DNA of 64,000 bases, from positions 210,934-274,933 of the forward strand of contig NZ_JAIWOY010000004.1 of NCBI RefSeq assembly GCF_020216525.1, read 5' to 3'. The DNA comes from Nocardioides nematodiphilus. Its GTDB lineage: Bacteria > Actinomycetota > Actinomycetes > Propionibacteriales > Nocardioidaceae. Under the pieces are notes generated by a model. That model made no database searches. It worked only from the letters and a program-made list of their open reading frames with translations, and was not told the DNA's origin. A program made the position numbers and the translations under genes. Shown piece by piece: positions 17,461-26,582 of the stretch. Position 1 is the stretch's first letter. Each line of letters starts with the position of its first letter.

Positions 17461-18479
17461 GACGCCACCGCCTCGGCCCGGGCGTCGGCGGAGGTACGGC
17501 CTGCGGCGATCTCGGCCCGAAGCGGCCGCCACCACTCGACGAGAAGCCGCAGGCCGTCCTCCAGTCCGATGGTCGGCTCCCAGCCGAGGTCGCGGCGCGC
17601 GGCCGTGATGTCCGCGAGCCGCCGGGTGACGCCGTTGACCGCACGCTCGGGCCCGTGCTCGACGCCGAGACCCTCGGCGCCCATGACCCGCAGCAGCGCC
17701 TCGGCCAACCCGAGGAGCGAGGTCTCGGTGCCGCTGGCGATGTTGTAGACGCCCTCGGTCAGGGGGCCGCTCGCGGCCAGGATGTTGGCGCGGGCGATGT
17801 CGGGCACGCAGACGAAGTCCATCGTCTGGAGGCCGTCGCCGAGGATCAGCGGTGGCCTGCCGTCGGCGATCCGCTCCATCCAGCGCACCAGCACCTCGGT
17901 GTAGAGGCCGTGCACATCCATCCGCGGCCCGTAGACGTTGAAGTAGCGCAGCCCGACGTAGTCGAGCCCGGTCATCGCCCGGAAGCTGCGCACCAGCCCC
18001 TCGTTGAAGGACTTGGCCGCGCCGTAGAGCGTGTCGTTGTGGTGATGGTGGTGCTGCTCGGGCGTCGGGAACTCCTCGGCCAGGCCGTAGACCGAGGCCG
18101 AGGAGGCGTACACGAGCTTGCCGACCTTGGCGGCGGCCGCCGCCTCGACGACGTTGAACGTGCCGTCGACCAGCACCTCCAGGGCCAGCCGCGGCTCCTC
18201 GGCGCACTGGGTGATCCGGATCGCGGCCTGGTGCAGGACGAGGTCTTTGCCGCGGGTGAGGTCGTGCACCAGATCGCGGTCGCCGATGTCGCCGGTGACC
18301 AGGTCGGCCCGGCCGGTGGCGAGTGCGTCATCGAGGTTCGCGCGGCGGCCGCGGACCAGGTTGTCGAGGACGTCGACGTGCCCGGCGCCGGCGGCGAGCA
18401 GCTGGTCGACGATGGTGGAGCCGATCGTGCCGGCTCCCCCGGTCACCAGCACCTGCGCGCCCTGCAGCGGCGCGCTCAT
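17457..18479 (-). CDS. NAD-dependent nucleotide-sugar epimerase/dehydratase
   Basis: 340-aa extended SDR. The cofactor motif is TGGAGTIGSTIVDQL, followed by DNLVRG, and the catalytic site shows SSASVYG and the YGAAK form of Tyr-x3-Lys. A run of five His residues just before the Tyr (EQHHHHHNDTLYGAAK) is unusual. Closest family by motifs: UDP-glucose/UDP-GlcNAc 4-epimerase or dehydratase. Provides a keto or epimerised sugar nucleotide for the aminotransferases. Confidence 0.88.
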   Translation of the reverse strand: MSAPLQGAQVLVTGGAGTIGSTIVDQLLAAGAGHVDVLDNLVRGRRANLDDALATGRADLVTGDIGDRDLVHDLTRGKDLVLHQAAIRITQCAEEPRLALEVLVDGTFNVVEAAAAAKVGKLVYASSASVYGLAEEFPTPEQHHHHHNDTLYGAAKSFNEGLVRSFRAMTGLDYVGLRYFNVYGPRMDVHGLYTEVLVRWMERIADGRPPLILGDGLQTMDFVCVPDIARANILAASGPLTEGVYNIASGTETSLLGLAEALLRVMGAEGLGVEHGPERAVNGVTRRLADITAARRDLGWEPTIGLEDGLRLLVEWWRPLRAEIAAGRTSADARAEAVAS

Positions 18480-19552
18480 TGGACGATCTCCAGCACCGGA
18501 GCGGGGGCGGCGACCTCGACGAGCGCGCCATGGGCCCGCAGGCTCGTCTGGGCCGCCTCGAGCACCGACAGCACCCGCAGCCCGGCGTCGCCGTCGGTCG
18601 CGGGATCGCGATGCTCGCGGATCGCCGCGGCGTACTCGCGCACCATCTCGCCGAGCGCCTCGCGCTCGGGCAGCGCAGGCGCCCAGGTGTCGCCGAGGCG
18701 GTAGTTGATCGAGGCCGTACGGCGATCGGCGCTGTCCACGCTCTGCTGGATGAGGTCGACGCCGCGGTCGAAGACGCTGAGCCGCTGCTGCGGGTTGAGG
18801 TCGTCCCAGACCAGGGTCCGCTTCGACCCGCCGATCACCATCTGGCGGATCTTGGTGGGGCTGAGCCAGTTGACGTGGACGTGGGCCATCGCGCCGCCCG
18901 CGAGCGGAAGGGTGAGGTAGCCGAGGCAGGACTTGCCGGCGCTGAGCGGGTCACCGCCCTGCGCGGAGACGCCCACCGGCTGCAGCCCGCCCGGGAGCAC
19001 GTAGTCGAGGATCGAGAGGTCGTGCGGCGCCAGGTCCCAGAAGACGTCGACGTCGGGCTGGACCAGGCCGAGGTTGATCCGCACCGAGTCGACGAAGAGG
19101 ATCTCCCCGAGCGATCCGTCCTCGACCAGCTCGCGGATCCGCTGTACGGCCGGGGTGTAGCAGAACGTGTGGTCGGTCATCAGGACCAGGCCGCTGTGGC
19201 GGGCGAGCTCCACCATGGCCCGGCCGGCCTCGACGCCGTCGGCGAGCGGCTTCTCCACCAGCACGTGCTTGCCGGCACGGAGCGCCTGCTCGGCGAGTGC
19301 GCGGTGCGTACGGGCGGGGGTGGCGATCGCGACGGCGGCGACGTCGTCGCGGGCCAGCACGGCGGCGAGGTCGCCGGTCACCTCGATCTCGCTCTGGGCG
19401 CCGACCACCTCCCGCGCGCGCTCGGTGTCGAGGTCGCACACCGCGACCAGGTCCCACTCGGGGCTGGCGCGGAAGTTGCGGATGAGGTTCGGGCCCCAGT
19501 AGCCGGCGCCGATCACGGCCACGCCCAACGGGGCGCTTGTCTCTGCGGTCAT
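18476..19552 (-). CDS. Gfo/Idh/MocA dehydrogenase (WbpB-like)
   Basis: 358 aa. N-terminal Rossmann motif VIGAGYWGPNLIRNF and the catalytic-site motif EKPLADGVEAG with the conserved Lys. In the WbpA-B-E-D route, WbpB oxidises UDP-GlcNAcA at C3 before transamination. Here aminotransferases and a WbpD homologue (27675) are present, but no WbpA (UDP-GlcNAc 6-dehydrogenase) is in the window. First gene of the long minus-strand operon; its start lies 52 bp downstream of palindrome site 6. Confidence 0.88.
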   Translation of the reverse strand: MTAETSAPLGVAVIGAGYWGPNLIRNFRASPEWDLVAVCDLDTERAREVVGAQSEIEVTGDLAAVLARDDVAAVAIATPARTHRALAEQALRAGKHVLVEKPLADGVEAGRAMVELARHSGLVLMTDHTFCYTPAVQRIRELVEDGSLGEILFVDSVRINLGLVQPDVDVFWDLAPHDLSILDYVLPGGLQPVGVSAQGGDPLSAGKSCLGYLTLPLAGGAMAHVHVNWLSPTKIRQMVIGGSKRTLVWDDLNPQQRLSVFDRGVDLIQQSVDSADRRTASINYRLGDTWAPALPEREALGEMVREYAAAIREHRDPATDGDAGLRVLSVLEAAQTSLRAHGALVEVAAPAPVLEIVQ

Positions 19553-19603
19553 GACCTCATCGAATCGATCGGCGGGCGGCTTCGGGGGTGCTCCGGACGG
19601 CTA

Positions 19604-19619
19604 TCCCCTCTATTGGGGA
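19604..19619. promoter_or_regulatory. 16-bp palindrome, site 6
   Basis: Reads TCCCCTCTATTGGGGA. It occupies the 71-bp gap between the giant secreted protein (stop at 19624) and the first gene of the eleven-gene operon, where the operon promoter should be. Confidence 0.65.
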
Positions 19620-19623
19620 GTGC

Positions 19624-22600
19624 TCAGAGCAGGCCGGTGGTGAAGGTCCAGCTGGTCGTCGGCAGGGTGGCTCCAGCCGTCGAGGTGGCGCCCGTGATCG
19701 TCACCGTGTAGCTCGTGAACGAGCTCAGCCGCGAGCTCGGGGTGAAGGTCAACGTGCTGCCCGATCGGACGCTCGTCCCGGTCACGGTGGTCGTGCCGCG
19801 CTTGAGGCTGATCGTGCCGCCGGCGAGCGTCGCCGACAGGGTCGCGGCCGGCTTGACCGAGCGGCTCACGTTGCTCGCGCCCGAGGCGGGCGTACGGGAG
19901 GTGATCGTCAGGGGCGGCGGTGTCGCGGACGGTGTGGCCGACGGTGACACGGTGACGCTCGGTGACGCGCTCGCCGTGGCTGTCGGCGTGGCCGACGCGG
20001 ACGCCGATGCCGAGGGCGACGGCGACGGCGCGACCCCGCCCGCGGTGTACGCGACGTCGACGAAGTAGTTCGTCGCCTGGTAGGTCGAGGTCGGGAAGCC
20101 GCCCCCTGCCCCGTAGAGATAGCGCCCGTTGCTTCCAGCCGGGGCCGTCAGCCCGCCCGCCGTGTAGTCGGAGGCGAAGTAGTTCGGCGTGTTCGCGTAG
20201 TGGCCCAGCGGCGCGAGGTACGACACGACGTACGTGGTCCCGGCGGTGACCGAGACGGGTGTCGAGAGGGTCGCGGTCTGCCAGCCCTGGCTGCTCTCGC
20301 CGGTGAACGTCACGCTCGCCAGCAGGGCACCGCTCGCGGACCACAGGTGCCCGACGTGGGTGCCGTCGTTGCCACTTCCCTTGTAGAAGCCGATGCCGCT
20401 GACGACGCCGTCCTTCGCCGGGACGAAGGCCGTCCCGAGCTCCACCGCGGCGCTGTCGTCGGTCGAGGCATACTGCGGCACCTGGCCGGGGAAGAGCGTG
20501 AGCCCCGTCGAGCCGGTCGAGCCCGTCGGCGTGAAGACCAGGTCGACGAGGTAGCTGTTGGACGTGGCCGTGGTCGGGAAGGCGGCGCCGTAGGAGTAGG
20601 CGCCCGCGGTGGAGGTGACGTGCAGTGGCCCGTACGACAGGTCGGAGGCGGCGAACGCGTTCGGCGTCGCGGAGTAGTTGCCGACCTCGGTGCGGTAGGA
20701 CGCCACGTACGTGGTGTTCTTCGCGATGCTGACCGGTTGGCTGAAGGTCAGCGTGGCCCAGCCCGACGACGGCTCGTTGGTGAAGGTGCCCTCGGCCAGC
20801 TTCACGCCGCCGGCCGACCACAGCGTGCCGGTGTGGGTGCCGGTGTTGTTCGGGCCCTTGTAGAACCGGATGCCGGTGACGGCTCCGGCGGTGTCCGCGC
20901 TGAAGGAGACGCCGAGGGTCACCTGGTTGGTGTCCACCGCCTCGAGGAGGGTCGGCGTCGTGCTGTCGGAGAAGAGGCTGCACGGGCACACTCCCGGCGG
21001 ACTCTGCGGCACCGCGGTGGTGAAGGACCAGCTCTTCCCTGCGCTCAGGGCGACCCCGGTCGGGTCGGTGGCGGCGAGCGTGACCGTGTACTTCGTCGCG
21101 CCGGCCAGCGCGGCCGAGGGGGTGAACGTCACGGTGCGACTGGTGCTGTCGTAGGTGGTGGTGCCGGCCACCGAGGCGCCGGCGGCGTCCTTGACGCTGA
21201 CGCTCACGCTGGAGGCGACGACCGCCCTGGAGAACGTGGCGCGGATCGTGGTCGACGGCGGGACCGAGGCGGCGTCGGCCGCCGGCCACTGGCTGCCGGC
21301 GCTCAGCGGCGCGGAGTCGGTGGTGGTGAAGAGCGCGTCGACGTAGTACTGGCTGCCCTCGTAGTTGGATTGCGGGTACTTCCCCGCGAGGGCGTAGACC
21401 CCGGCCGGGGCCGCGCCGAAGCCACCGGCGACCTGCAACGGCGGCGCGAGGAGCGGGGCCTCGTTGAAGGCCCAGTACTGGTAGGCGTAGTGCCCGTTGG
21501 GCGCGGTGTAGGAGACCGTGTACGTCTGGCCCGCCGAGACCGGGATCCCGGCGCCGAAGGTGGCCTGCTGCCAGCCGGTCGCGGTCTCGTTGGCGAAGGT
21601 CACCGAGCCGAGCCGCTGGCCCGAGCTGTCCCACAGGGAGCCGACGTGCGTGCCGGTGTTGCCGGTGCCCTTGTAGAACCGCACGCCGCTGATGAAGCCG
21701 TCGCTCTGCGGGGTGAAGCGCAGGCCGAGCTCGACCGCGGAGCCGTCGGAGGTGTCAGCGGGGGCCGAGGGTCCGGTGACCGACGTCCAGGTGGTGGGCA
21801 GGGGGGTGGCGCCGAAGATGCTGCACGGGCAGGCCACCGCGAACGAGCGGCTCACGGCCGTGCCGATGTTGGCGCTGTCGTCGACCGCGCGCACCTGTAC
21901 GGGCACCGTTCCCGACCCGTGCTGGGTGTAGGTGAAGCTCCACGACGAGGTGCCCTGCGCGGGGTGCCAGCTCGTGCCGCCGTCGAGGGAGTACTCCACC
22001 CCTGCCACGACGCCCGCGACCCCCGAGCCCGACGGATCGCTCGCGCTGCCGCTGACCGTGACGCGGGTGCCGTTGGCGATCGCGGTCCCGGCTGCCGGCG
22101 AGCTGATCGTGACCGTCGGCGCGGTGACGTCGGCGGACTTGCTGGCGGCGCTCAGCCCGCTCATCAGGGTCGTCGGCTGCACGCCCATGTCGGCCAGCAC
22201 GTTGACCTGCGCCTGCTGCATCCGGCTGTCCGCCGGCGCGTAGGCGTACGGCGTGTCGTGGTCGTCGTCGAGACCCCACGCCCACTGCACCGAACCGGCG
22301 CTGAAGACCAGGGCCCCGCTCGGCGCCTTGTAGAGCGTGAGCGAGTGGGTGGTCGTCGCGGAGGTGGTGTTCAGGCCGTAGTCGGTCATGTAGTTCGAGA
22401 CCTGACCGGTGGTGGTCGACAGGTCGATCAGCCCGGCCGGCCGGAAGCCGTTGTCCTGGTCCTCGTCGGACTCGTAGCCGACGGTGTGCGGCGCGAGCGA
22501 CGTCGAGGCCCCACTCATCGAGGACAGCCCGGTGTTGCGCCACAGCCGCAGACTCCCCTGGGCCCGGGTGACCGTGAGGGGCAGATCGGTGTAGTTGGAC

Positions 22601-23745
22601 ATGAAGGTGGTGCCGCTCAGCGCGTTCTCCGGACGCCCGCCGCCCTGTGACGTCGGGGCGTAGCGCGGGTCGCGCCAGGTCGACGTCGACTCCGGCGAGG
22701 GGTCGATCTTGGCCTGGGCCCAGGCCTCCTTGTACGTGACGAGCGTGCGGTACGGCGTGTGGCCCGCGTCGATCGAGGTCTCGTACCGGGTGCGCCAGTA
22801 GACCTCGTTGCCGGAGAGGAACTGCAGGTTGACCCCCGCATCGCGCGCGGCCTCCACGTTGGCCCGTTGGGCACCGCTCCAGTACTCGTCGTGGCCGACC
22901 GACAAGAAGACCTGGTGGTTCTTGAGCAGGCTGCCGTAGCGGTCGGTGTCGACGCCGGAGATGTAGCTGAGGTCGTACCCGTTGCGCTCCAGGAACCGGA
23001 TCGCGGGGTACTCGTTGGCCATCAGGAAGTCCTGGCCGCCGGGCGAGAGCCGCGCCAGCATCGGCCGGTTGTAGCTGACCTTGTAGGCGCGTCCGTGGGC
23101 GCCGCCCTGATAGAAGTCGGATCCGCCGTAGGTGTTGTAGGCCTCCCACGTGGGATCGGAGGTCTGGAAGACGACCGCGGAGTGACTGGCGTCGTTGCGC
23201 ACGATGAAGGTGATGTTGCTGTCGTCGCCGTTGTCGACTCGCTCCAGGTGGGCGATGTAGACGCCGGAGACCGCGGTGGACGGCACCGCCCAGGAGGCGG
23301 AGAGCCCCCAGTTGCCGCAGTCGGTCAGCTCGGTGGTCGAGTCGGTGATGCACGGCGGCTGGGTCTGCGGCAGCGTGGCCGACGGCGTGATCGTGGTGAT
23401 CTGGCGCGCGCCGTCGCCGCCGTACCAGCCCATCCGGAGGATCGTGATCCCGTACGCCCTGGCGTCGGTGTCGATCTTGAACCCGATCGTCGAGCCGGCA
23501 TTGACGCTGATGTCGGTGGAGAAGCCCTGGATGTCGCTGTCGCCGGCGCCGGTGATCTCCCACTCGCTCTCCGGTGTGCCGGGCTTGGAGTTCTCGCACG
23601 CCACGGGGTTGCCGCCGGAGCCGCACGGGTCGGCGGCCGCGCTCGGCGGCGCGACGCTGAGCGCCGCGAGGAACATCCCGGTCAGGACCAGCACCAGGAC
23701 CGCGGCCAGGTGCCGCCCGCGCATCCACGTCATCCTCATGATCAT
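19624..23745 (-). CDS. Giant secreted N,N-dimethylformamidase-like / triple DUF4082 protein
   Basis: 1373-aa exported protein. Signal peptide about 1-38. Residues about 40-520 match the C-terminal domain family of the N,N-dimethylformamidase beta subunit (LRMGWYGGDG, FQTSDPTWEAYNTYGGS, SVGHDEYWS, FLSGNEVYWRTR). Then come an Ig-like domain, DUF4082 (about 665-810), a Big_5-like domain, DUF4082 (about 925-1070), DUF4082 (about 1085-1235), a Ser/Ala/Pro linker and a last Ig-like domain. ATG 23745 has GAGGAG 5 nt upstream. No sorting signal is seen. It is probably an extracellular polymer-binding or hydrolytic protein; dimethylformamide itself is an unlikely substrate here. Confidence 0.85.
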   Translation of the reverse strand: MIMRMTWMRGRHLAAVLVLVLTGMFLAALSVAPPSAAADPCGSGGNPVACENSKPGTPESEWEITGAGDSDIQGFSTDISVNAGSTIGFKIDTDARAYGITILRMGWYGGDGARQITTITPSATLPQTQPPCITDSTTELTDCGNWGLSASWAVPSTAVSGVYIAHLERVDNGDDSNITFIVRNDASHSAVVFQTSDPTWEAYNTYGGSDFYQGGAHGRAYKVSYNRPMLARLSPGGQDFLMANEYPAIRFLERNGYDLSYISGVDTDRYGSLLKNHQVFLSVGHDEYWSGAQRANVEAARDAGVNLQFLSGNEVYWRTRYETSIDAGHTPYRTLVTYKEAWAQAKIDPSPESTSTWRDPRYAPTSQGGGRPENALSGTTFMSNYTDLPLTVTRAQGSLRLWRNTGLSSMSGASTSLAPHTVGYESDEDQDNGFRPAGLIDLSTTTGQVSNYMTDYGLNTTSATTTHSLTLYKAPSGALVFSAGSVQWAWGLDDDHDTPYAYAPADSRMQQAQVNVLADMGVQPTTLMSGLSAASKSADVTAPTVTISSPAAGTAIANGTRVTVSGSASDPSGSGVAGVVAGVEYSLDGGTSWHPAQGTSSWSFTYTQHGSGTVPVQVRAVDDSANIGTAVSRSFAVACPCSIFGATPLPTTWTSVTGPSAPADTSDGSAVELGLRFTPQSDGFISGVRFYKGTGNTGTHVGSLWDSSGQRLGSVTFANETATGWQQATFGAGIPVSAGQTYTVSYTAPNGHYAYQYWAFNEAPLLAPPLQVAGGFGAAPAGVYALAGKYPQSNYEGSQYYVDALFTTTDSAPLSAGSQWPAADAASVPPSTTIRATFSRAVVASSVSVSVKDAAGASVAGTTTYDSTSRTVTFTPSAALAGATKYTVTLAATDPTGVALSAGKSWSFTTAVPQSPPGVCPCSLFSDSTTPTLLEAVDTNQVTLGVSFSADTAGAVTGIRFYKGPNNTGTHTGTLWSAGGVKLAEGTFTNEPSSGWATLTFSQPVSIAKNTTYVASYRTEVGNYSATPNAFAASDLSYGPLHVTSTAGAYSYGAAFPTTATSNSYLVDLVFTPTGSTGSTGLTLFPGQVPQYASTDDSAAVELGTAFVPAKDGVVSGIGFYKGSGNDGTHVGHLWSASGALLASVTFTGESSQGWQTATLSTPVSVTAGTTYVVSYLAPLGHYANTPNYFASDYTAGGLTAPAGSNGRYLYGAGGGFPTSTYQATNYFVDVAYTAGGVAPSPSPSASASASATPTATASASPSVTVSPSATPSATPPPLTITSRTPASGASNVSRSVKPAATLSATLAGGTISLKRGTTTVTGTSVRSGSTLTFTPSSRLSSFTSYTVTITGATSTAGATLPTTSWTFTTGLL

Positions 23746-23754
23746 CTCGGCTCC

Positions 23755-24630
23755 TCAGCCTGCGAAGCGATCGGTGAGTCGCGAGCTCTCGTCGCGCAGC
23801 CAGGCCGGCGCGACACCGCGCCGCTCGGCCCGTCGGGTCAGGTTCCAGGCCAGCCCTCGCGCCACCAGCGCGGTCACGAGGAACAGCGGGATCAGCGGCA
23901 CCAGCCGCGCGTCGCGGCGTCCGACCGCGGCCAGCGCCCGCACGGACGTGCCGGACGCGGGCGAGCGCAGGCCGAGCCGGTCGGCCTCGCGGTTGCCGGC
24001 CGCCACCCGGATGCGCCGGCGGATCAGGTCACCGGCCGTGCGCGGCGCTCGGATGGTCACCACCGCCTCGCGTACGATCCGGCGCTCGCCCGGGGTGAAG
24101 GCCTCGGAGATCGCCAGGTCGTCGCTCAGCACGGGCGGCAGCAGGTCGACGCGCCGCTGCCCCTCGGGCGACAGGGCGATGACCCCGCGGCCGTAGAGTC
24201 CGTCGCGCACGCCGGGCAACCGCTCCCACACGCGGTAGTAGCCGCGCACCCACCACGAGGACCCGGTGGTCTGGAGGTGGCGGCCGGGAGCGGTGGCGAG
24301 GACCCCCGGCTCCTCGAGCGCCTGCACCAGGCGCAGCACGTCGGCGCCCGAGATCGCGCAGTCGGCGTCGAGGTGCACGCGTGGCAGGTGACCCCCCGTA
24401 CGGGCTCCGGCGGCGAGCGCCGCGGCCTTGGACGGCGTGTCGAGCTCGACGACGCGGACTCCGGCGAAGGTGCCCGCGATCGCGGCGGTGGCGTCGTGGC
24501 AGCCGTTGGCCACCACGACCACCTGGAGCGTGCCGGCCGGCACCCCGCTCAGCAGGGAGCGCAACGTGTGGCCGATCAGAGCGGCCTCGTCGTGCGCAGG
24601 GATGATGACATGCACCGTTGGCGTCGCCAT
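23755..24630 (-). CDS. GT2 family glycosyltransferase with C-terminal membrane segment
   Basis: 291 aa. VHVIIPAHDEAALIGHTLRS and VVVANGCHDATA mark the donor-binding half, VHLDADCAISG the DxD motif. LLPPVLSDDLAISEAF resembles the acidic acceptor motif of processive GT2 enzymes. One hydrophobic helix (LVPLIPLFLVTALVARGLAW) lies near the end. The gene lies 9 nt upstream of the giant secreted protein, so the two are one transcription unit. Confidence 0.82.
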   Translation of the reverse strand: MATPTVHVIIPAHDEAALIGHTLRSLLSGVPAGTLQVVVVANGCHDATAAIAGTFAGVRVVELDTPSKAAALAAGARTGGHLPRVHLDADCAISGADVLRLVQALEEPGVLATAPGRHLQTTGSSWWVRGYYRVWERLPGVRDGLYGRGVIALSPEGQRRVDLLPPVLSDDLAISEAFTPGERRIVREAVVTIRAPRTAGDLIRRRIRVAAGNREADRLGLRSPASGTSVRALAAVGRRDARLVPLIPLFLVTALVARGLAWNLTRRAERRGVAPAWLRDESSRLTDRFAG

Positions 24631-24681
24631 ATGACCGTCCTACGACCCGCCGCGCCACCCGCCGCCGGTGGTGCGGAGCGC

Positions 24682-24697
24682 TCACCACAATTGAGTA
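24682..24697. promoter_or_regulatory. Degenerate copy of the 16-bp palindrome (site 10)
   Basis: TCACCACAATTGAGTA keeps the spacing and outer bases of the family but not the CCCC/GGGG arms. It lies in the 119-bp divergent gap between the genes starting at 24630 (minus) and 24750 (plus). Weak; reported because the position matches the other sites. Confidence 0.35.
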
Positions 24698-24749
24698 CGG
24701 TGCCCGCACTCCTGGGTCGGGACGGCCGATCGTGCGGTCGGATCGACTC

Positions 24750-25889
24750 ATGAGCAGCACCACGGAGCGCGAGCCGGGGACGGCGCTGGAGGACCTCCTC
24801 ACCGCCGACTCCCCGACCGACGGCTCCGCTCCCGAGCAGGCACCCGCGCCCGCACGGCGGCGCAGGCGGCGCAGCCCCTTGAAGCGGGTCATCCTGTGGC
24901 TGTTGGCCTGCGGGATGTTCCTGGCCGCGGTGCCGCTGACCGTGGCGCTCTACGTCGGCTGGCGCCTCGACCACAACATGCACCGGATCGACGGCGTCTT
25001 CAACGGGCTCACCAACCGTCCCGTGAAGGCGGCCGGCGCCGGCGGCGCTGTCGACATCCTGCTGCTCGGCACCGACCTGCGCTCGGACGTGCCGACGACC
25101 GGCACGGACGGCTCCGCACCGGCCTGGGTGCCGGGGGCGGACCGCGCGGACACGATGATGCTTCTGCACATCGCCGCTGACCGGCGCAGCGCTTCGGTGA
25201 TCTCCATCCCGCGCGACTCGTGGGTCCCCATTCCCGGGCACGGCAACGCCAAGATCAATGCGGCGCTCTCCTACGGCGGACCGTCGCTCGCGGTCGAGAC
25301 CGTCGAGCAGCTCACCGGCGTGCATGTCGATCACCTCGCGGTCATCGACTGGTCGGGCTTCATCGCCCTCACCGACGCCGTCGGCGGCGTCGACGTCGAC
25401 ATCCCGGCCACGGTGCACGACTCGGCGCGCAACATCACCTGGACGGCCGGACGCCACCACCTCGACGGCGCGCACGCGCTGCTCTACCTGCGCCAGCGCT
25501 ACGGACTCCCCGGCGGGGACCTCGACCGCGTCGCCCGCCAGCAGGCCTTCCTGCGCACCCTGATGAGCGACAGCCTGCACCAGGAGATGCGCAAGGACCC
25601 GACGATGCTCTACGACTTCCTCGACACCATCACCAAGCACGTCAGCGTCGACTCGGACTGGTCGACGACGAGCATGGCGAAGCTGCTGGTATCGATGCGC
25701 AACATGCGCTCGCTCGACATCGGCTACCTCACCGCCCCGATCGCCGGGTTCGGGCGCGAGGGCGCGCAGGACGTCGTACGGCTGGCACCCGCCGCCGACG
25801 CCGACCTGTGGGAGGCGGTCCGCGCGGACCGGATGCCGCAGTGGTCGGCGATCCACTGGGCCGACCTGACCCCCGACGTCGTGGACTGA
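24750..25889 (+). CDS. LytR-CpsA-Psr (LCP) family glycopolymer transferase
   Basis: 379 aa. Acidic then Arg-rich cytoplasmic N-terminus, one membrane helix (about residues 50-72), and an extracytoplasmic LCP domain with DILLLGTDLRSD, RADTMMLLHI, SVISIPRDSWV, KINAALSYGG and LRQRYGLPGGDLDRVARQQ. The conserved Arg and Asp residues bind polyprenyl pyrophosphate. LCP enzymes attach glycopolymers to peptidoglycan or protein, so the product of this locus may be cell-wall bound. ATG 24750 is chosen by family length. Confidence 0.9.
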   Translation: MSSTTEREPGTALEDLLTADSPTDGSAPEQAPAPARRRRRRSPLKRVILWLLACGMFLAAVPLTVALYVGWRLDHNMHRIDGVFNGLTNRPVKAAGAGGAVDILLLGTDLRSDVPTTGTDGSAPAWVPGADRADTMMLLHIAADRRSASVISIPRDSWVPIPGHGNAKINAALSYGGPSLAVETVEQLTGVHVDHLAVIDWSGFIALTDAVGGVDVDIPATVHDSARNITWTAGRHHLDGAHALLYLRQRYGLPGGDLDRVARQQAFLRTLMSDSLHQEMRKDPTMLYDFLDTITKHVSVDSDWSTTSMAKLLVSMRNMRSLDIGYLTAPIAGFGREGAQDVVRLAPAADADLWEAVRADRMPQWSAIHWADLTPDVVD

Positions 25890-25901
25890 GTGGGAGCCGA
25901 G

Positions 25902-26582
25902 ATGCCGATCCGCCGCATGGCTGCCCTCCTCCTCGCCGGGCTCCTCCTCGGAGTCGTCTCCTGGTCGCTCGCCCGCGCCGGTGGCGCGGAGAGTGCCGAC
26001 CCCACCCCGACGCCTCGGAGCGCCCCCCAGACTGCGCCGGGTGCCGGCGGGACCACCCCCGATGTGGGCTCGCCGGCGCCCGGCGCTTCCAGCCCCGGCC
26101 GCCCCGGACATGCCGCACGGGGCGGCCGGCACGTGACCAGCGAGATCCTGCCGTCGCCGTCGTCGGCGCCCAGCCGGGCGACGGGTCTCCCCGGCCTGAA
26201 GGCGCACTCGACGACCGCGCCGCTGGTACCCCGCCCGCTGCCCCGGCCTGCCTCAGGCACCGGCACGCTCGCGGTCGGGTTCCCCGGCGTCCTGATGCCG
26301 CCGGATCGCGACACCATCGCGGTGAGCAGCGTCACCGGCTCCGACGGTGTCCTCCAGGCCAGCCTCACCGCGAGCTGCCGGCGCCCGTGCGACCCGCTAC
26401 GCCGCTACCGGGTGCGCCTGGCCGCCCGCGGCTTCGCCGAGATCGCGGTGCCGAGCGTGGAGAACAGGCCCACCGCCGCGCTGCAGCGCGGCAGCGACAG
26501 CGTCACGGTGAGCCTCACCAGCGACGAGGGCAGCAAGAAGGTGGAGTACGCCCTCCTCGCCGTGCTCCACGCCGGTGGCTGA
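25902..26582 (+). CDS. Exported protein of unknown function
   Basis: 226 aa, not recognised. N-terminal signal peptide or anchor (MAALLLAGLLLGVVSWSLA), a Pro/Ser/Gly-rich linker of about 100 residues, then a compact domain of about 100 residues with two Cys (CRRPC) that may form a disulfide. ATG 25902 is preferred over GTG 25890 because GGAG stands 5 nt before it. It lies in a tight run from the LCP gene to the acetyltransferase, so a role in assembly or anchoring of the glycan is likely but unproven. Confidence 0.6.
   Translation: MPIRRMAALLLAGLLLGVVSWSLARAGGAESADPTPTPRSAPQTAPGAGGTTPDVGSPAPGASSPGRPGHAARGGRHVTSEILPSPSSAPSRATGLPGLKAHSTTAPLVPRPLPRPASGTGTLAVGFPGVLMPPDRDTIAVSSVTGSDGVLQASLTASCRRPCDPLRRYRVRLAARGFAEIAVPSVENRPTAALQRGSDSVTVSLTSDEGSKKVEYALLAVLHAGG

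Noticed and set aside
20200..22650. 816-codon plus-strand frame opposite the giant secreted protein
   Set aside because: Low-complexity Arg/Gly/Ala/Val composition, no ribosome-binding site, fully explained as the antisense of a recognised gene.
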